Source of the DNA: Thermosynechococcus sp. CL-1
GTDB lineage: Bacteria; Cyanobacteriota; Cyanobacteriia; Thermosynechococcales; Thermosynechococcaceae
NCBI RefSeq assembly: GCF_008386235.1
Contig: NZ_CP040671.1
Span: 2,420,001 to 2,484,000, forward strand
Direction: 5' to 3'
DNA: 64,000 nt
In this document: in pieces, positions 29,310 through 38,751 of the stretch
Numbering within the stretch: the stretch's first letter is position 1
Layout of the letters: every line of letters begins with the position of its first letter
The notes under the pieces: model-generated
Told to the model about the DNA's origin: nothing
Databases searched by the model: none
Seen by the model: the letters and a program-made list of their open reading frames with translations, nothing else
Translations under genes and position numbers: made by a program

Positions 29310-29561
29310 GCGTGCCACCTAACTTTCCATGAGAGCTGCCTGCCTAGAAAACCAAATAGGTATGAATCGCTAGTGTAGGCAAAACCCTCTACATTCTGCC
29401 ATATCCCTTTTAGCAAGGGACGAGGGCTACCAGTGACAGAAAATTAAAAAACGGATTTTCTTTAGCTTTGCCGCCATTAAGAAGGCATGATTGGTGATGG
29501 AACAAGCCAGAAAGGTTCACCCGTCTAACGATATATTGATGCACTGATGAGGGAGATGGCG

Positions 29562-30281
29562 ATGGAATTGCGTTTTGTAATGGGACGCTTATACCGAGTG
29601 GGGTCTGTCATGGGGGGGGCGATCGCCCTGATGTTCATCCCCCACACCACCCTTGCCCAAAATGCCCCTGATTCGCGCATGGTGCAGCGGGTCGAGAACG
29701 CCACATTTGTCCTTGGCGAGTTTACATTTAACAACAACAACCGCATTCCACCGAGGATTGTCCAGCGCGCTCAAGGGATTGCCATTATTCCCAATGTCGT
29801 TCAAGCGGGGTTTCTCTTTGGGGGCCGCCGTGGCGCTGGTATTCTGCTTGTGCGCAATGAAAATAACGAATGGAGTAAGCCCGCCTTTATCACAATGACC
29901 GGCGGGAGCTTTGGCCTGCAAATTGGTGCCCAATCCACGGATGTGGTGCTGGCCTTCATGGATAAATCCGTCGTCATGCGCAGCTTGGCGCAGTCCTTTC
30001 GTCTAGGGGGCAATGTCTCCGTTGCGGCAGGCCCTGTGGGTGGCGAAGTTGTCAGTCCTACGGATCCGAGTCCCCAAGTCTTTTCCTACACGCGCAGTGC
30101 AGGTCTTTTTGCTGGTGTTGCCCTTGAGGGCGCCAATATTAGTTTTGACCGTAGTGCTAGTACCCGCTTCTATGGCCGGCCTAACCTGACGCCAATGCAA
30201 ATTTTCGAGAACTCGCCCCCCCTCCCTTCCCCTCCCGTCCTCAATGGTCTCTACAATGCCCTTGCCCGTGCAGCGCGCTAA
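29562..30281 (+). CDS. SYLF-domain (Ysc84/DUF500) lipid-binding-type protein, exported
   Basis: 239 aa. A signal peptide is visible (GAIALMFIPHTTLAQNA, cleavage likely after LAQ or nearby). The mature part is a SYLF domain: RAQGIAIIPNVVQAGFLFGG, GILLVRNENNEWSKPAFI, GGSFGLQIGAQSTDVVL and YTRSAGLFAGVALEGANISF. Eukaryotic SYLF domains bind phosphoinositides; the bacterial role is unknown. Of three in-frame ATGs (29547, 29556, 29562) the last has AGGGAG six bases upstream and is chosen. Probably periplasmic or thylakoid-lumenal. Confidence 0.88.
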   Translation: MELRFVMGRLYRVGSVMGGAIALMFIPHTTLAQNAPDSRMVQRVENATFVLGEFTFNNNNRIPPRIVQRAQGIAIIPNVVQAGFLFGGRRGAGILLVRNENNEWSKPAFITMTGGSFGLQIGAQSTDVVLAFMDKSVVMRSLAQSFRLGGNVSVAAGPVGGEVVSPTDPSPQVFSYTRSAGLFAGVALEGANISFDRSASTRFYGRPNLTPMQIFENSPPLPSPPVLNGLYNALARAAR

Positions 30282-30342
30282 TCCCTTCTCAAGACAGTGA
30301 TAAGATAGCAGTCAATAGTCCGCACTGTATAGAAGGAACACT

Positions 30343-30690
30343 ATGGCACAGGGACAGGGTTTTGGCTTCGGTCTTGGCAAAATGAAGGAGCTGGCCGCAG
30401 CCATCCAGAAAGCACAACAAGTTCAAGAAGGCGCCAAGAAGCTGCAGGAAGACCTCGAAAAAATGGACATTGAGGGTCAAGCAGCAGGGGGTGCCGTCAA
30501 AGTGGTTATGAGTGGTACCCAAGAACCCCGCCGCGTCGAAATCAGCCCAGATCTCCTGAGTGAAGGGGCTGAAGTGCTCTCTGATTTGGTGACCGCCGCC
30601 ATGCGCGATGCCTACCAAAAATCCACCGCCACTATGCGGGAACGGATGGAAGAGTTGACAGGTGGTTTGAACGTTCCGGGTCTCGGTTAA
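30343..30690 (+). CDS. YbaB/EbfC nucleoid-associated protein
   Basis: 115 aa. Small dimeric DNA-binding protein: glycine-rich N-terminus ([10 protein letters not shown]), a long helix [22 protein letters not shown], then [26 protein letters not shown], the YbaB core, and a C-terminal helix. YbaB proteins bind DNA as tweezer-like dimers. The usual neighbours dnaX and recR are absent; instead it begins a plus-strand run leading to a response regulator 18 nt downstream. Confidence 0.93.
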   Translation: MAQGQGFGFGLGKMKELAAAIQKAQQVQEGAKKLQEDLEKMDIEGQAAGGAVKVVMSGTQEPRRVEISPDLLSEGAEVLSDLVTAAMRDAYQKSTATMRERMEELTGGLNVPGLG

Positions 30691-30708
30691 TGCACTGCCC
30701 CGCCCACC

Positions 30709-31338
30709 ATGGCACCCAAGCTACGGCTCCTGATTGTGGAAGATGATCCGATGATGCAACTGGGGCTAGGACAAGCTCTAGGGGAGCAGTTTGCTGTGGT
30801 GGGTTATGCCGAAGATGGCTATGGTGCCATTGATATGACACGGCAGTTGCAGCCGCAAGTGGTCATTATGGACATTGGCCTACCAAGGCTAGACGGGATT
30901 GCAGTAACCCAACGGCTGAAGCGAGAATTTCCTGACATTCATGTGGTGATGCTCACCTCCCACCAATCGGCTCTTGAGGCCGTTGCCGCCCTTTCTAGTG
31001 GTGCTGATGCCTACTGTATCAAGGGAGAAACCGTTGAGCGATTACTGATGGCGATCGCTGCTGCCCAAGAGGGAGCCACCTATCTTGATCCCCAGATTGC
31101 CCGCCATGTGATCCAGCACCTGCATCCGCCCCAACCGACAATGGACTATCACCTTTCGCAGCGGGAACTGGATGTCCTGAAGCTGATGGTGGAAGGCTAT
31201 AGTAACCCTGAAATTGCCAGTAAGCTGTTTCTCAGTCCAAATACTATCAAGACCCATGTGCGGGGTATTTTGAACAAGTTGGCGGTGGATGACCGTGTGC
31301 AGGCGGCGGTTGTTGCACTTCGTAACGGTTTAGTCTAG
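30709..31338 (+). CDS. NarL/FixJ-type response regulator
   Basis: 209 aa. N-terminal receiver with acidic pair D12-D13, phosphoacceptor D55 (VVIMDIGLP), switch Thr in MLTSHQ and lysine in YCIKGE. C-terminal LuxR-type helix-turn-helix from about residue 145: LSQRELDVLKLMVEGYSNPEIASKLFLSPNTIKTHVRGIL. All phosphotransfer residues are present, so it should respond to a kinase; none is encoded nearby. I cannot assign it to a named cyanobacterial regulator with confidence. Confidence 0.92.
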   Translation: MAPKLRLLIVEDDPMMQLGLGQALGEQFAVVGYAEDGYGAIDMTRQLQPQVVIMDIGLPRLDGIAVTQRLKREFPDIHVVMLTSHQSALEAVAALSSGADAYCIKGETVERLLMAIAAAQEGATYLDPQIARHVIQHLHPPQPTMDYHLSQRELDVLKLMVEGYSNPEIASKLFLSPNTIKTHVRGILNKLAVDDRVQAAVVALRNGLV

Positions 31339-31407
31339 GCCTTCCCCAAGACTCAAGAACACTTGTTATCGTGAAGGGGAACCGTCGGTGTGTTGAGCCT
31401 GTGTCCC

Positions 31408-31644
31408 ATGGCATCCTATAGCAATGAGGCAACGGTTTTAGCCTCGGATCAAGAATCATCCTGGATGCTGAAGCGGGAAAAAGCCATTGGTCAAGCGGAA
31501 GGCATTATTGACCGGCTCTACGGCATTTATGGTGAGATCTTTGACGTGAATGTGGCGGGGCACTGGCTGATCATTAGCTTGTTTATTGCCCTCATGTTTG
31601 CCATGATTGTCGGCATTCAGATCTATTTCGACACCCTCCACTAG
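31408..31644 (+). CDS. Small single-span membrane protein, unknown
   Basis: 78 aa: a polar N-terminal half with a short amphipathic helix (LKREKAIGQAEGIIDRLYGI) and one transmembrane helix at the C-terminus (HWLIISLFIALMFAMIVGIQIYF). No family recognised. The ATG at 31408 is preferred to the GTG at 31390. It lies 11 nt before the WD40 gene and is probably cotranscribed with it. Confidence 0.65.
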   Translation: MASYSNEATVLASDQESSWMLKREKAIGQAEGIIDRLYGIYGEIFDVNVAGHWLIISLFIALMFAMIVGIQIYFDTLH

Positions 31645-31655
31645 GGGCGTAACTG

Positions 31656-32663
31656 GTGAATTCTCTGATCCCACTAGGACAAACCCAACTTCAAGAGTAC
31701 GTCACCGCCTTGGCGTGGGGCGATCGCCATCTGTTGGCCGCTTCCGCCGCAGGAGAGGTCTATCACATTGATCCAGAGGTGGGTGAGCAACTCATCTTGC
31801 AAACGGCGACCGATCAAAGCTTAACGATCCTCGCGGTGGCGAGCGATCGCCAGTGGTGGGCAGCGGCGGGAGAGCAGGGACGGGTACTCATTGGTTCCTT
31901 AGCTCACCCTGAGAATCTTCAGGTGCTCCACTACGGTTCCCACTGGATTGATCAACTGGCTTGGCATCCCACATTGCCTTGGGTTGCCTTTAGTCTTGGT
32001 CACTACGTCCAGATTTGGGATGCGGCTCAAGCCGATGTCATTACCACCCTTGATTTTGCAGCCTCGTCAGTTTTGGCTTTGGCTTGGCAACCTACGGGTG
32101 ATGCTTTGGCCGTTGCCGGTTATGGCGGTGTACGGGTGTGGTCGGCTAAAGATTGGGATGCCGATCCCCAAGAATTGGGGTTTATGTCTGCGACAGTGGG
32201 CGTAGCCTGGTCCGCCACAGGGGAATATTTCGCGGCCAGCAACATGGATCACACCCTTTTTGTCTGGCGTTGGGGCGATCAGTATCCGTGGCAAATGCAG
32301 GGCTTTCCCGGTAAAGTGCGGCATCTTCACTGGTTGGAAACCGCCAACCAAGCCCCCCAGCTCCTGAGTAGTTCCCAAGAGGGGATTATCCTCTGGTGCC
32401 TCAGCGAGGACGAAAGCGGCTGGCAACCCCAAGTGCTGGATCTGCACCGTGGCACTGTGCGCGCCCTCTCTATTCATCCCCAAGGTCAAGGCTTCGTGTC
32501 CAGTGGCGATGAGGGATGGCTGTGTTATTGGCAGCAAACTCAACCGCAGGAGTTACTGCAAGGTGCCCAAGAATACTTCACAACTCTTGCTTGGCACCCC
32601 AAGGGATCGTATTTAGCCGCTGGGGGCACCCAAGGGGAACTCTGGGTTTGGCAAGCCGGTTAG
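31656..32663 (+). CDS. WD40-repeat beta-propeller protein
   Basis: 335 aa of consecutive WD40-like blades, readable from endings such as VQIWDAAQ, VRVWSAKD, LFVWRWGD, IILWCLSED, LCYWQQTQ and LWVWQAG, about seven blades. No signal peptide or attached catalytic domain. It presumably acts as a protein-binding scaffold. The start is a GTG at 31656; no ATG gives a fuller first blade. Confidence 0.88.
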   Translation: MNSLIPLGQTQLQEYVTALAWGDRHLLAASAAGEVYHIDPEVGEQLILQTATDQSLTILAVASDRQWWAAAGEQGRVLIGSLAHPENLQVLHYGSHWIDQLAWHPTLPWVAFSLGHYVQIWDAAQADVITTLDFAASSVLALAWQPTGDALAVAGYGGVRVWSAKDWDADPQELGFMSATVGVAWSATGEYFAASNMDHTLFVWRWGDQYPWQMQGFPGKVRHLHWLETANQAPQLLSSSQEGIILWCLSEDESGWQPQVLDLHRGTVRALSIHPQGQGFVSSGDEGWLCYWQQTQPQELLQGAQEYFTTLAWHPKGSYLAAGGTQGELWVWQAG

Positions 32664-32712
32664 GGAGAACCCGTGTGGTAGGATGTTGCTGCGGGTTTAA
32701 GCTAGAGTGCCG

Positions 32713-33231
32713 ATGAAACTCATTGATCGCTATGGCCGTCTTTTTGGCAAGCTGAGTCTTCTAGACCTTGGGGCAGGGCTTGTTCTCCTGTGCGTTTTGG
32801 CGGGCTTGTTCCTCCTGCCGGGGCGATCGGGCACCTCGTTGGCACAAATGACCGCTGCCCAACCCATTGAAGTAGATGTTCTCGTTCTGGGTCTGAGTAC
32901 TCCCACTCCCCAAGACCTGATTCCCAAGGGCAGTACCGCCAACTTTATTATTCGCAACCAGCCCTACGGCCAAATCACTGTGAAAAATGTCCAGGTTCTG
33001 CCGCGCACAGTTACTGTTTCTCAGCCCGATGGGTCGGTTAAAGCGCTGCCAGATCCCCGCCCAGAGATGGCCTATAGTAGCAACCTGCTCTTGACCCTCG
33101 AAGGCCGAGGCCAAATCACTAACAAGGGGCCTGTGCTGGGGAATACTGGCATCAAAGTAGGGACGCCCGTAGAATTAGAGGGCAAAGAGTATAATTTCCG
33201 TGCCTCGGTGATTGCCGTTAGGCCGTTGTAG
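32713..33231 (+). CDS. DUF4330 family membrane-anchored protein
   Basis: 172 aa. N-terminus [22 protein letters not shown] leads into one membrane helix ([15 protein letters not shown]), then an extracytoplasmic domain with two beta-rich repeats ([22 protein letters not shown] onward). The family is widespread in cyanobacteria and unstudied. A GTG two codons earlier (32707) is a possible start. It overlaps the convergent ridA gene by 14 nt at the 3' end. Confidence 0.85.
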   Translation: MKLIDRYGRLFGKLSLLDLGAGLVLLCVLAGLFLLPGRSGTSLAQMTAAQPIEVDVLVLGLSTPTPQDLIPKGSTANFIIRNQPYGQITVKNVQVLPRTVTVSQPDGSVKALPDPRPEMAYSSNLLLTLEGRGQITNKGPVLGNTGIKVGTPVELEGKEYNFRASVIAVRPL

Positions 33232-33616
33232 GACAGTAGGCAATGCAGTCAATTTCAACTTTGACTCCCTTCGGCAGGCGCGATACTTCCACACAGGCAC
33301 GGGCAGGTGCTGTCTCGGCATCCATGTACTGAGCATAGATTTCATTCATGGCGGCGAAGTCATTGAGGTCTGCAAGATACACGGTTGTTTTCACCACCTG
33401 TGACCAATCGCTACCGGCGGCCTTGAGGACAGCACTGAGATTATCCATCACTTGGCGGGTCTGCTCCTTGACATCTTCGCCACCAACAATCTCACCCGTT
33501 TTTGGATCAAGGGCAATTTGCCCTGCGAGAAAGACCCATTCCCCATGGCGCACGGCTTGGCTATAGGGGCCGACCGGCCTAGGCGCATCAGTGGTACAAA
33601 TAATCACTTTTGTCAT
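33218..33616 (-). CDS. ridA: RidA-family reactive intermediate deaminase
   Basis: 132 aa, trimeric enamine/imine deaminase family (YjgF/YER057c/UK114). It hydrolyses reactive enamines from PLP enzymes such as threonine dehydratase. N-terminal [12 protein letters not shown], then [15 protein letters not shown], and the conserved arginine in [22 protein letters not shown] near the C-terminus, which anchors the carboxylate in active members. Confidence 0.94.
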   Translation of the reverse strand: MTKVIICTTDAPRPVGPYSQAVRHGEWVFLAGQIALDPKTGEIVGGEDVKEQTRQVMDNLSAVLKAAGSDWSQVVKTTVYLADLNDFAAMNEIYAQYMDAETAPARACVEVSRLPKGVKVEIDCIAYCPTTA

Positions 33617-33970
33617 AAAACTTAAAACAATTTACATATCGGGGGCGATCGCCCCAAAAGCCGATTCTACAGGGAATTGAGCCACGGCCACCTGTATTAA
33701 ATCAATGGATATGATAGCGCATATATTATGCATTTATACCCCCACAATCATGTCAAGAATTCAAGCATCTTAAATAATGTTAATTATCGGCAAAGTCTGT
33801 ACTCCCCTTCTATAATGCTGAATTGAGCATTCGCCTCCTGAACGGGCTTTATCGTTCCATTCTGGGTCTTTAGATTCACGATTCTTCACAATCATTGATC
33901 TAAAGATCTTTCTATATTGCCGAGGTGAATGCCCTCGTTCCTTCCTTGCCTAAGAGAGAGGAGAGACTCG
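33617..33970 (+). promoter_or_regulatory. psaA upstream regulatory region
   Basis: 354 bp with no gene. A perfect TATAAT lies at 33812-33817, which would give a transcript leader of about 150 nt. A second AT-rich stretch near 33715-33735 (around GCGCATATATTATGCAT) could hold a further promoter; psaAB in other cyanobacteria has two. A TTTACATA near 33631 matches one half of the RpaB HLR1 site, but the second half is poor. A 14-bp palindrome around a HIP1 octamer (GGGGCGATCGCCCC) lies at about 33642-33655. The ribosome site GAGAGGAGAG precedes the ATG. Confidence 0.6.
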
Positions 33971-36238
33971 ATGACCATCAGTCCACCGGAGCGAGAGCCA
34001 AAGGTCAAAGTCGTGGTTGATAATGACCCGGTGCCCACCTCCTTTGAAAAATGGGCAAAACCCGGGCATTTTGACCGCACCTTGGCCAGAGGCCCCCAAA
34101 CCACCACATGGATTTGGAACCTCCACGCTCTTGCCCACGATTTCGATACACACACGAGCGACCTTGAAGATATTTCCCGCAAGATCTTCAGTGCACACTT
34201 CGGCCATCTGGCTGTAGTGTTCATCTGGCTGAGTGGGATGTACTTCCACGGTGCAAAATTCTCAAACTATGAGGCTTGGCTGGCCGATCCCACCGGTATC
34301 AAGCCCAGTGCTCAAGTGGTCTGGCCCATTGTGGGTCAAGGCATTCTCAATGGTGATGTCGGCGGTGGTTTCCACGGCATCCAAATCACCTCGGGGCTAT
34401 TCCAACTGTGGCGTGCCTCTGGGATCACCAATGAGTTCCAGCTTTACTGCACCGCAATCGGTGGCTTGGTCATGGCTGGCTTAATGCTCTTTGCAGGCTG
34501 GTTCCACTATCACAAGCGCGCTCCTAAGCTGGAATGGTTCCAAAGCGTGGAATCCATGCTCAACCACCACCTCGCCGGCTTGCTTGGCTTGGGGTCTTTG
34601 GCTTGGGCAGGTCACCAGATCCACGTCTCGCTACCCATCAACAAACTCTTGGATGCAGGGGTTGCTGCTAAGGATATTCCCTTGCCCCACGAGTTTATCC
34701 TTAACCCCAGCTTGATGGCCGACCTATATCCCAAAGTGGATTGGGGTTTCTTGAGTGGCGTCATTCCCTTCTTCACCTTTAATTGGGCTGCCTACTCGGA
34801 TTTCCTGACCTTTAACGGCGGCTTGAACCCTGTTACCGGTGGCCTGTGGCTGTCGGATACGGCTCACCATCACGTGGCGATCGCCGTCCTCTTCATCGTT
34901 GCCGGTCACATGTACCGCACCAACTGGGGAATCGGCCACAGCCTCAAAGAGATTCTTGAAGCCCACAAAGGCCCCTTCACCGGTGCCGGCCACAAAGGTC
35001 TGTACGAAGTGCTGACCACCTCTTGGCATGCCCAACTGGCGATCAACCTAGCCATGATGGGTTCGCTGAGCATTATTGTGGCGCAGCACATGTATGCAAT
35101 GCCCCCCTATCCTTACTTGGCTACCGACTATCCCACCCAACTGTCGCTGTTTACCCACCACATGTGGATTGGCGGTTTCCTGATTGTGGGTGGTGCTGCC
35201 CACGGTGCCATCTTCATGGTGCGTGATTACGATCCGGCCATGAATCAAAACAACGTTCTGGATCGGGTACTGCGCCATCGCGATGCCATCATTTCTCACC
35301 TGAACTGGGTGTGCATCTTCTTGGGCTTCCACAGCTTCGGCCTGTACGTCCACAACGACACGATGCGCGCCTTTGGTCGTCCCCAAGATATGTTCTCGGA
35401 TACGGGGATTCAACTTCAGCCCGTGTTTGCCCAATGGGTACAACACCTGCACACCCTAGCCCCCGGTGGCACTGCTCCCAATGCAGCAGCGACCGCTAGT
35501 GTTGCCTTTGGTGGTGATGTGGTTGCAGTCGGTGGCAAAGTCGCCATGATGCCCATTGTTCTGGGAACGGCCGACTTCATGGTGCACCATATTCACGCTT
35601 TCACGATCCACGTGACAGTGCTGATTCTGCTGAAGGGCGTCCTCTTTGCCCGCAGCTCTCGCCTCATTCCCGATAAAGCCAACTTGGGCTTCCGCTTCCC
35701 CTGCGATGGTCCCGGTCGTGGCGGTACCTGCCAAGTCTCCGGTTGGGATCACGTCTTCTTGGGTCTGTTCTGGATGTACAACTGCATCTCTGTTGTAATT
35801 TTCCACTTCAGTTGGAAGATGCAGTCGGATGTCTGGGGTACTGTTGCTCCCGATGGCACGGTATCTCACATCACGGGCGGTAACTTTGCCCAAAGTGCCA
35901 TCACCATCAATGGCTGGCTACGGGACTTCCTGTGGGCACAAGCTTCTCAGGTGATTGGCTCCTATGGTTCAGCCCTATCCGCCTATGGTTTGTTGTTCTT
36001 GGGTGCTCACTTCATTTGGGCCTTCAGCCTCATGTTCCTCTTCAGTGGTCGTGGCTACTGGCAAGAGCTGATTGAGTCCATTGTTTGGGCCCACAACAAG
36101 CTGAAAGTTGCACCGGCCATTCAGCCCCGTGCCCTGAGCATTATTCAAGGCCGTGCCGTCGGTGTAGCCCATTACCTCCTAGGGGGGATTGCCACTACTT
36201 GGGCATTCTTCCTAGCTCGGATTATTTCTGTAGGATAG
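33971..36238 (+). CDS. psaA: Photosystem I P700 chlorophyll a apoprotein A1
   Basis: 755 aa, exactly the length known for Thermosynechococcus PsaA. Eleven membrane helices bind the P700 pair, A0 and A1 cofactors and many antenna chlorophylls. The FX iron-sulfur ligands are C578 and C587 in [12 protein letters not shown]. The ATG at 33971 gives the canonical start [17 protein letters not shown] and has a strong ribosome site; the frame extends 14 codons upstream without homology. First gene of the psaAB operon. Confidence 0.99.
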   Translation: MTISPPEREPKVKVVVDNDPVPTSFEKWAKPGHFDRTLARGPQTTTWIWNLHALAHDFDTHTSDLEDISRKIFSAHFGHLAVVFIWLSGMYFHGAKFSNYEAWLADPTGIKPSAQVVWPIVGQGILNGDVGGGFHGIQITSGLFQLWRASGITNEFQLYCTAIGGLVMAGLMLFAGWFHYHKRAPKLEWFQSVESMLNHHLAGLLGLGSLAWAGHQIHVSLPINKLLDAGVAAKDIPLPHEFILNPSLMADLYPKVDWGFLSGVIPFFTFNWAAYSDFLTFNGGLNPVTGGLWLSDTAHHHVAIAVLFIVAGHMYRTNWGIGHSLKEILEAHKGPFTGAGHKGLYEVLTTSWHAQLAINLAMMGSLSIIVAQHMYAMPPYPYLATDYPTQLSLFTHHMWIGGFLIVGGAAHGAIFMVRDYDPAMNQNNVLDRVLRHRDAIISHLNWVCIFLGFHSFGLYVHNDTMRAFGRPQDMFSDTGIQLQPVFAQWVQHLHTLAPGGTAPNAAATASVAFGGDVVAVGGKVAMMPIVLGTADFMVHHIHAFTIHVTVLILLKGVLFARSSRLIPDKANLGFRFPCDGPGRGGTCQVSGWDHVFLGLFWMYNCISVVIFHFSWKMQSDVWGTVAPDGTVSHITGGNFAQSAITINGWLRDFLWAQASQVIGSYGSALSAYGLLFLGAHFIWAFSLMFLFSGRGYWQELIESIVWAHNKLKVAPAIQPRALSIIQGRAVGVAHYLLGGIATTWAFFLARIISVG

Positions 36239-36261
36239 GGGCGAGGAGGAGATAACCAACT

Positions 36262-38487
36262 ATGGCAACTAAATTTCCGAAGTTTAGCCAAGACCTCGCA
36301 CAGGATCCGACCACACGCCGGATTTGGTATGCCATCGCCATGGCTCACGACTTTGAAAGCCACGATGGCATGACCGAGGAAAATCTTTACCAGAAGATTT
36401 TTGCCTCCCACTTTGGGCATCTGGCCATCATCTTCCTGTGGGTGTCTGGTAGCCTATTCCACGTTGCGTGGCAGGGGAACTTTGAACAATGGATTCAAGA
36501 CCCTGTCAACACCCGTCCCATCGCCCATGCGATCTGGGATCCTCAATTTGGCAAAGCCGCAGTGGATGCCTTTACCCAAGCGGGGGCTTCTAACCCTGTG
36601 GACATTGCCTACTCCGGTGTCTATCACTGGTGGTACACCATCGGTATGCGCACCAACGGTGACCTCTACCAAGGTGCCATCTTCCTGCTGATTCTGGCTT
36701 CGCTGGCTCTCTTTGCCGGCTGGCTGCACCTACAACCCAAATTCCGTCCTAGCCTCTCTTGGTTCAAAAATGCCGAATCGCGGTTGAACCACCACTTGGC
36801 GGGTCTGTTTGGGGTTAGCTCCTTGGCTTGGGCGGGTCACCTGATTCACGTGGCCATTCCCGAGTCCCGTGGTCAGCACGTGGGCTGGGATAATTTCCTG
36901 AGTACCATGCCCCACCCCGCTGGTTTGGCGCCTTTCTTTACGGGCAACTGGGGTGTCTATGCCCAAAACCCTGACACGGCTAGCCACGTCTTTGGCACGG
37001 CAGAGGGGGCGGGAACGGCGATTCTCACCTTCTTGGGTGGCTTCCATCCCCAAACGGAGTCCCTGTGGCTCACGGATATGGCGCACCACCACCTTGCCAT
37101 TGCGGTGCTCTTTATTGTGGCGGGTCACATGTACCGCACCCAGTTTGGGATTGGCCACAGCATTAAAGAGATGATGGATGCCAAGGACTTCTTTGGCACG
37201 AAGGTGGAAGGTCCCTTCAACATGCCTCACCAAGGCATCTATGAAACCTACAACAACTCGCTGCACTTCCAGTTGGGTTGGCACTTGGCCTGCTTGGGCG
37301 TGATCACCTCCTTGGTGGCACAGCACATGTACTCGCTGCCACCCTATGCCTTCATTGCCCAAGACCACACCACGATGGCTGCCCTCTATACGCATCACCA
37401 GTACATTGCTGGCTTCTTGATGGTGGGTGCCTTTGCCCATGGTGCCATCTTCTTGGTGCGGGACTATGATCCAGCCCAAAACAAAGGCAACGTGTTGGAT
37501 CGGGTGCTGCAACATAAAGAGGCGATTATTTCCCACCTAAGCTGGGTGTCCCTCTTCTTGGGCTTCCACACCTTGGGTCTCTATGTCCACAACGATGTCG
37601 TGGTGGCCTTTGGTACCCCCGAAAAGCAAATCCTGATTGAGCCGGTGTTTGCTCAGTTCATTCAAGCGGCCCATGGCAAACTGCTTTACGGTTTTGATAC
37701 GCTGCTGTCGAACCCCGATAGCATTGCCAGCACTGCTTGGCCGAACTACGGTAACGTCTGGCTCCCTGGTTGGCTCGATGCCATCAACAGTGGTACCAAC
37801 TCCTTGTTCTTGACGATTGGCCCTGGGGACTTTTTGGTGCACCACGCCATTGCTCTAGGTCTGCACACCACCACCTTGATTTTGGTCAAAGGTGCGTTGG
37901 ATGCCCGTGGTTCCAAACTGATGCCAGATAAAAAAGACTTTGGCTATGCTTTCCCCTGTGATGGCCCTGGCCGTGGCGGTACCTGCGATATTTCTGCATG
38001 GGATGCCTTCTATCTAGCGATGTTCTGGATGCTGAACACCATTGGCTGGGTTACCTTCTACTGGCACTGGAAACACCTTGGTGTCTGGGAAGGCAATGTG
38101 GCTCAGTTCAACGAAAACTCTACCTACCTCATGGGTTGGCTGCGGGATTACCTCTGGTTGAACTCGTCGCAGCTCATCAATGGCTACAACCCCTTTGGCA
38201 CCAATAACCTGTCGGTATGGGCATGGATGTTCCTGTTTGGTCACCTTGTGTGGGCTACAGGCTTCATGTTCCTGATTAGCTGGCGCGGTTACTGGCAAGA
38301 GCTGATTGAAACCTTGGTGTGGGCACACGAACGCACTCCCTTGGCCAACTTGGTGCGTTGGAAAGACAAGCCGGTGGCGCTGTCCATTGTGCAAGCCCGT
38401 TTGGTGGGTTTGGCTCACTTCAGTGTTGGCTATGTCTTGACCTACGCGGCCTTCTTGATTGCTTCAACCGCTGCCAAGTTCGGTTGA
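36262..38487 (+). CDS. psaB: Photosystem I P700 chlorophyll a apoprotein A2
   Basis: 741 aa, the expected length, homologous to psaA along its whole length. The FX ligands are C566 and C575 in [12 protein letters not shown], shared with PsaA to hold one [4Fe-4S] cluster. N-terminus [20 protein letters not shown] is canonical. It follows psaA by 23 nt with a GGAGGAG ribosome site, and a strong terminator follows 25 nt after the stop. Confidence 0.99.
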   Translation: MATKFPKFSQDLAQDPTTRRIWYAIAMAHDFESHDGMTEENLYQKIFASHFGHLAIIFLWVSGSLFHVAWQGNFEQWIQDPVNTRPIAHAIWDPQFGKAAVDAFTQAGASNPVDIAYSGVYHWWYTIGMRTNGDLYQGAIFLLILASLALFAGWLHLQPKFRPSLSWFKNAESRLNHHLAGLFGVSSLAWAGHLIHVAIPESRGQHVGWDNFLSTMPHPAGLAPFFTGNWGVYAQNPDTASHVFGTAEGAGTAILTFLGGFHPQTESLWLTDMAHHHLAIAVLFIVAGHMYRTQFGIGHSIKEMMDAKDFFGTKVEGPFNMPHQGIYETYNNSLHFQLGWHLACLGVITSLVAQHMYSLPPYAFIAQDHTTMAALYTHHQYIAGFLMVGAFAHGAIFLVRDYDPAQNKGNVLDRVLQHKEAIISHLSWVSLFLGFHTLGLYVHNDVVVAFGTPEKQILIEPVFAQFIQAAHGKLLYGFDTLLSNPDSIASTAWPNYGNVWLPGWLDAINSGTNSLFLTIGPGDFLVHHAIALGLHTTTLILVKGALDARGSKLMPDKKDFGYAFPCDGPGRGGTCDISAWDAFYLAMFWMLNTIGWVTFYWHWKHLGVWEGNVAQFNENSTYLMGWLRDYLWLNSSQLINGYNPFGTNNLSVWAWMFLFGHLVWATGFMFLISWRGYWQELIETLVWAHERTPLANLVRWKDKPVALSIVQARLVGLAHFSVGYVLTYAAFLIASTAAKFG

Positions 38488-38512
38488 TCGAGTTGAGATA
38501 ACTTTCGTTCAG

Positions 38513-38546
38513 TCCCCTGCCCTCGTGGTGGGGGATTTTTGTTTTT
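38513..38546 (+). terminator. Rho-independent terminator of psaAB
   Basis: Nine-pair stem TCCCCTGCC/GGTGGGGGA (two G-T wobbles) around loop CTCGT, followed by TTTTTGTTTTT. Placed 25 nt after the psaB stop. Confidence 0.85.
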
Positions 38547-38751
38547 GATAAGTTTGATAAAAAGTTGTAGCTGCTTGTTTCAAGTCGGCAGCAAACTAGT
38601 TCCTTGCCAACGACTAAAGTTAGGGATTTGTAACGTATCTCAATATACTAGTCCCCTAAAAACGTTTTCAATGACATCACGCTACTTTTTAGATATCCTA
38701 GGACTGAATTTTGCCATTGATGAGATTGGGTTTTAACTGAGGACGGTTGTA

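Noticed and set aside
33625-33640. RpaB HLR1 site upstream of psaA
   Set aside because: One half-site (TTTACATA) matches but the second, which should lie two bases away, does not, and the position is far from the TATAAT.
36730-37536. 268-codon minus-strand frame inside psaB, and similar ones inside psaA
   Set aside because: No initiation signals or family resemblance; produced by the codon usage of the strongly expressed psaAB genes.
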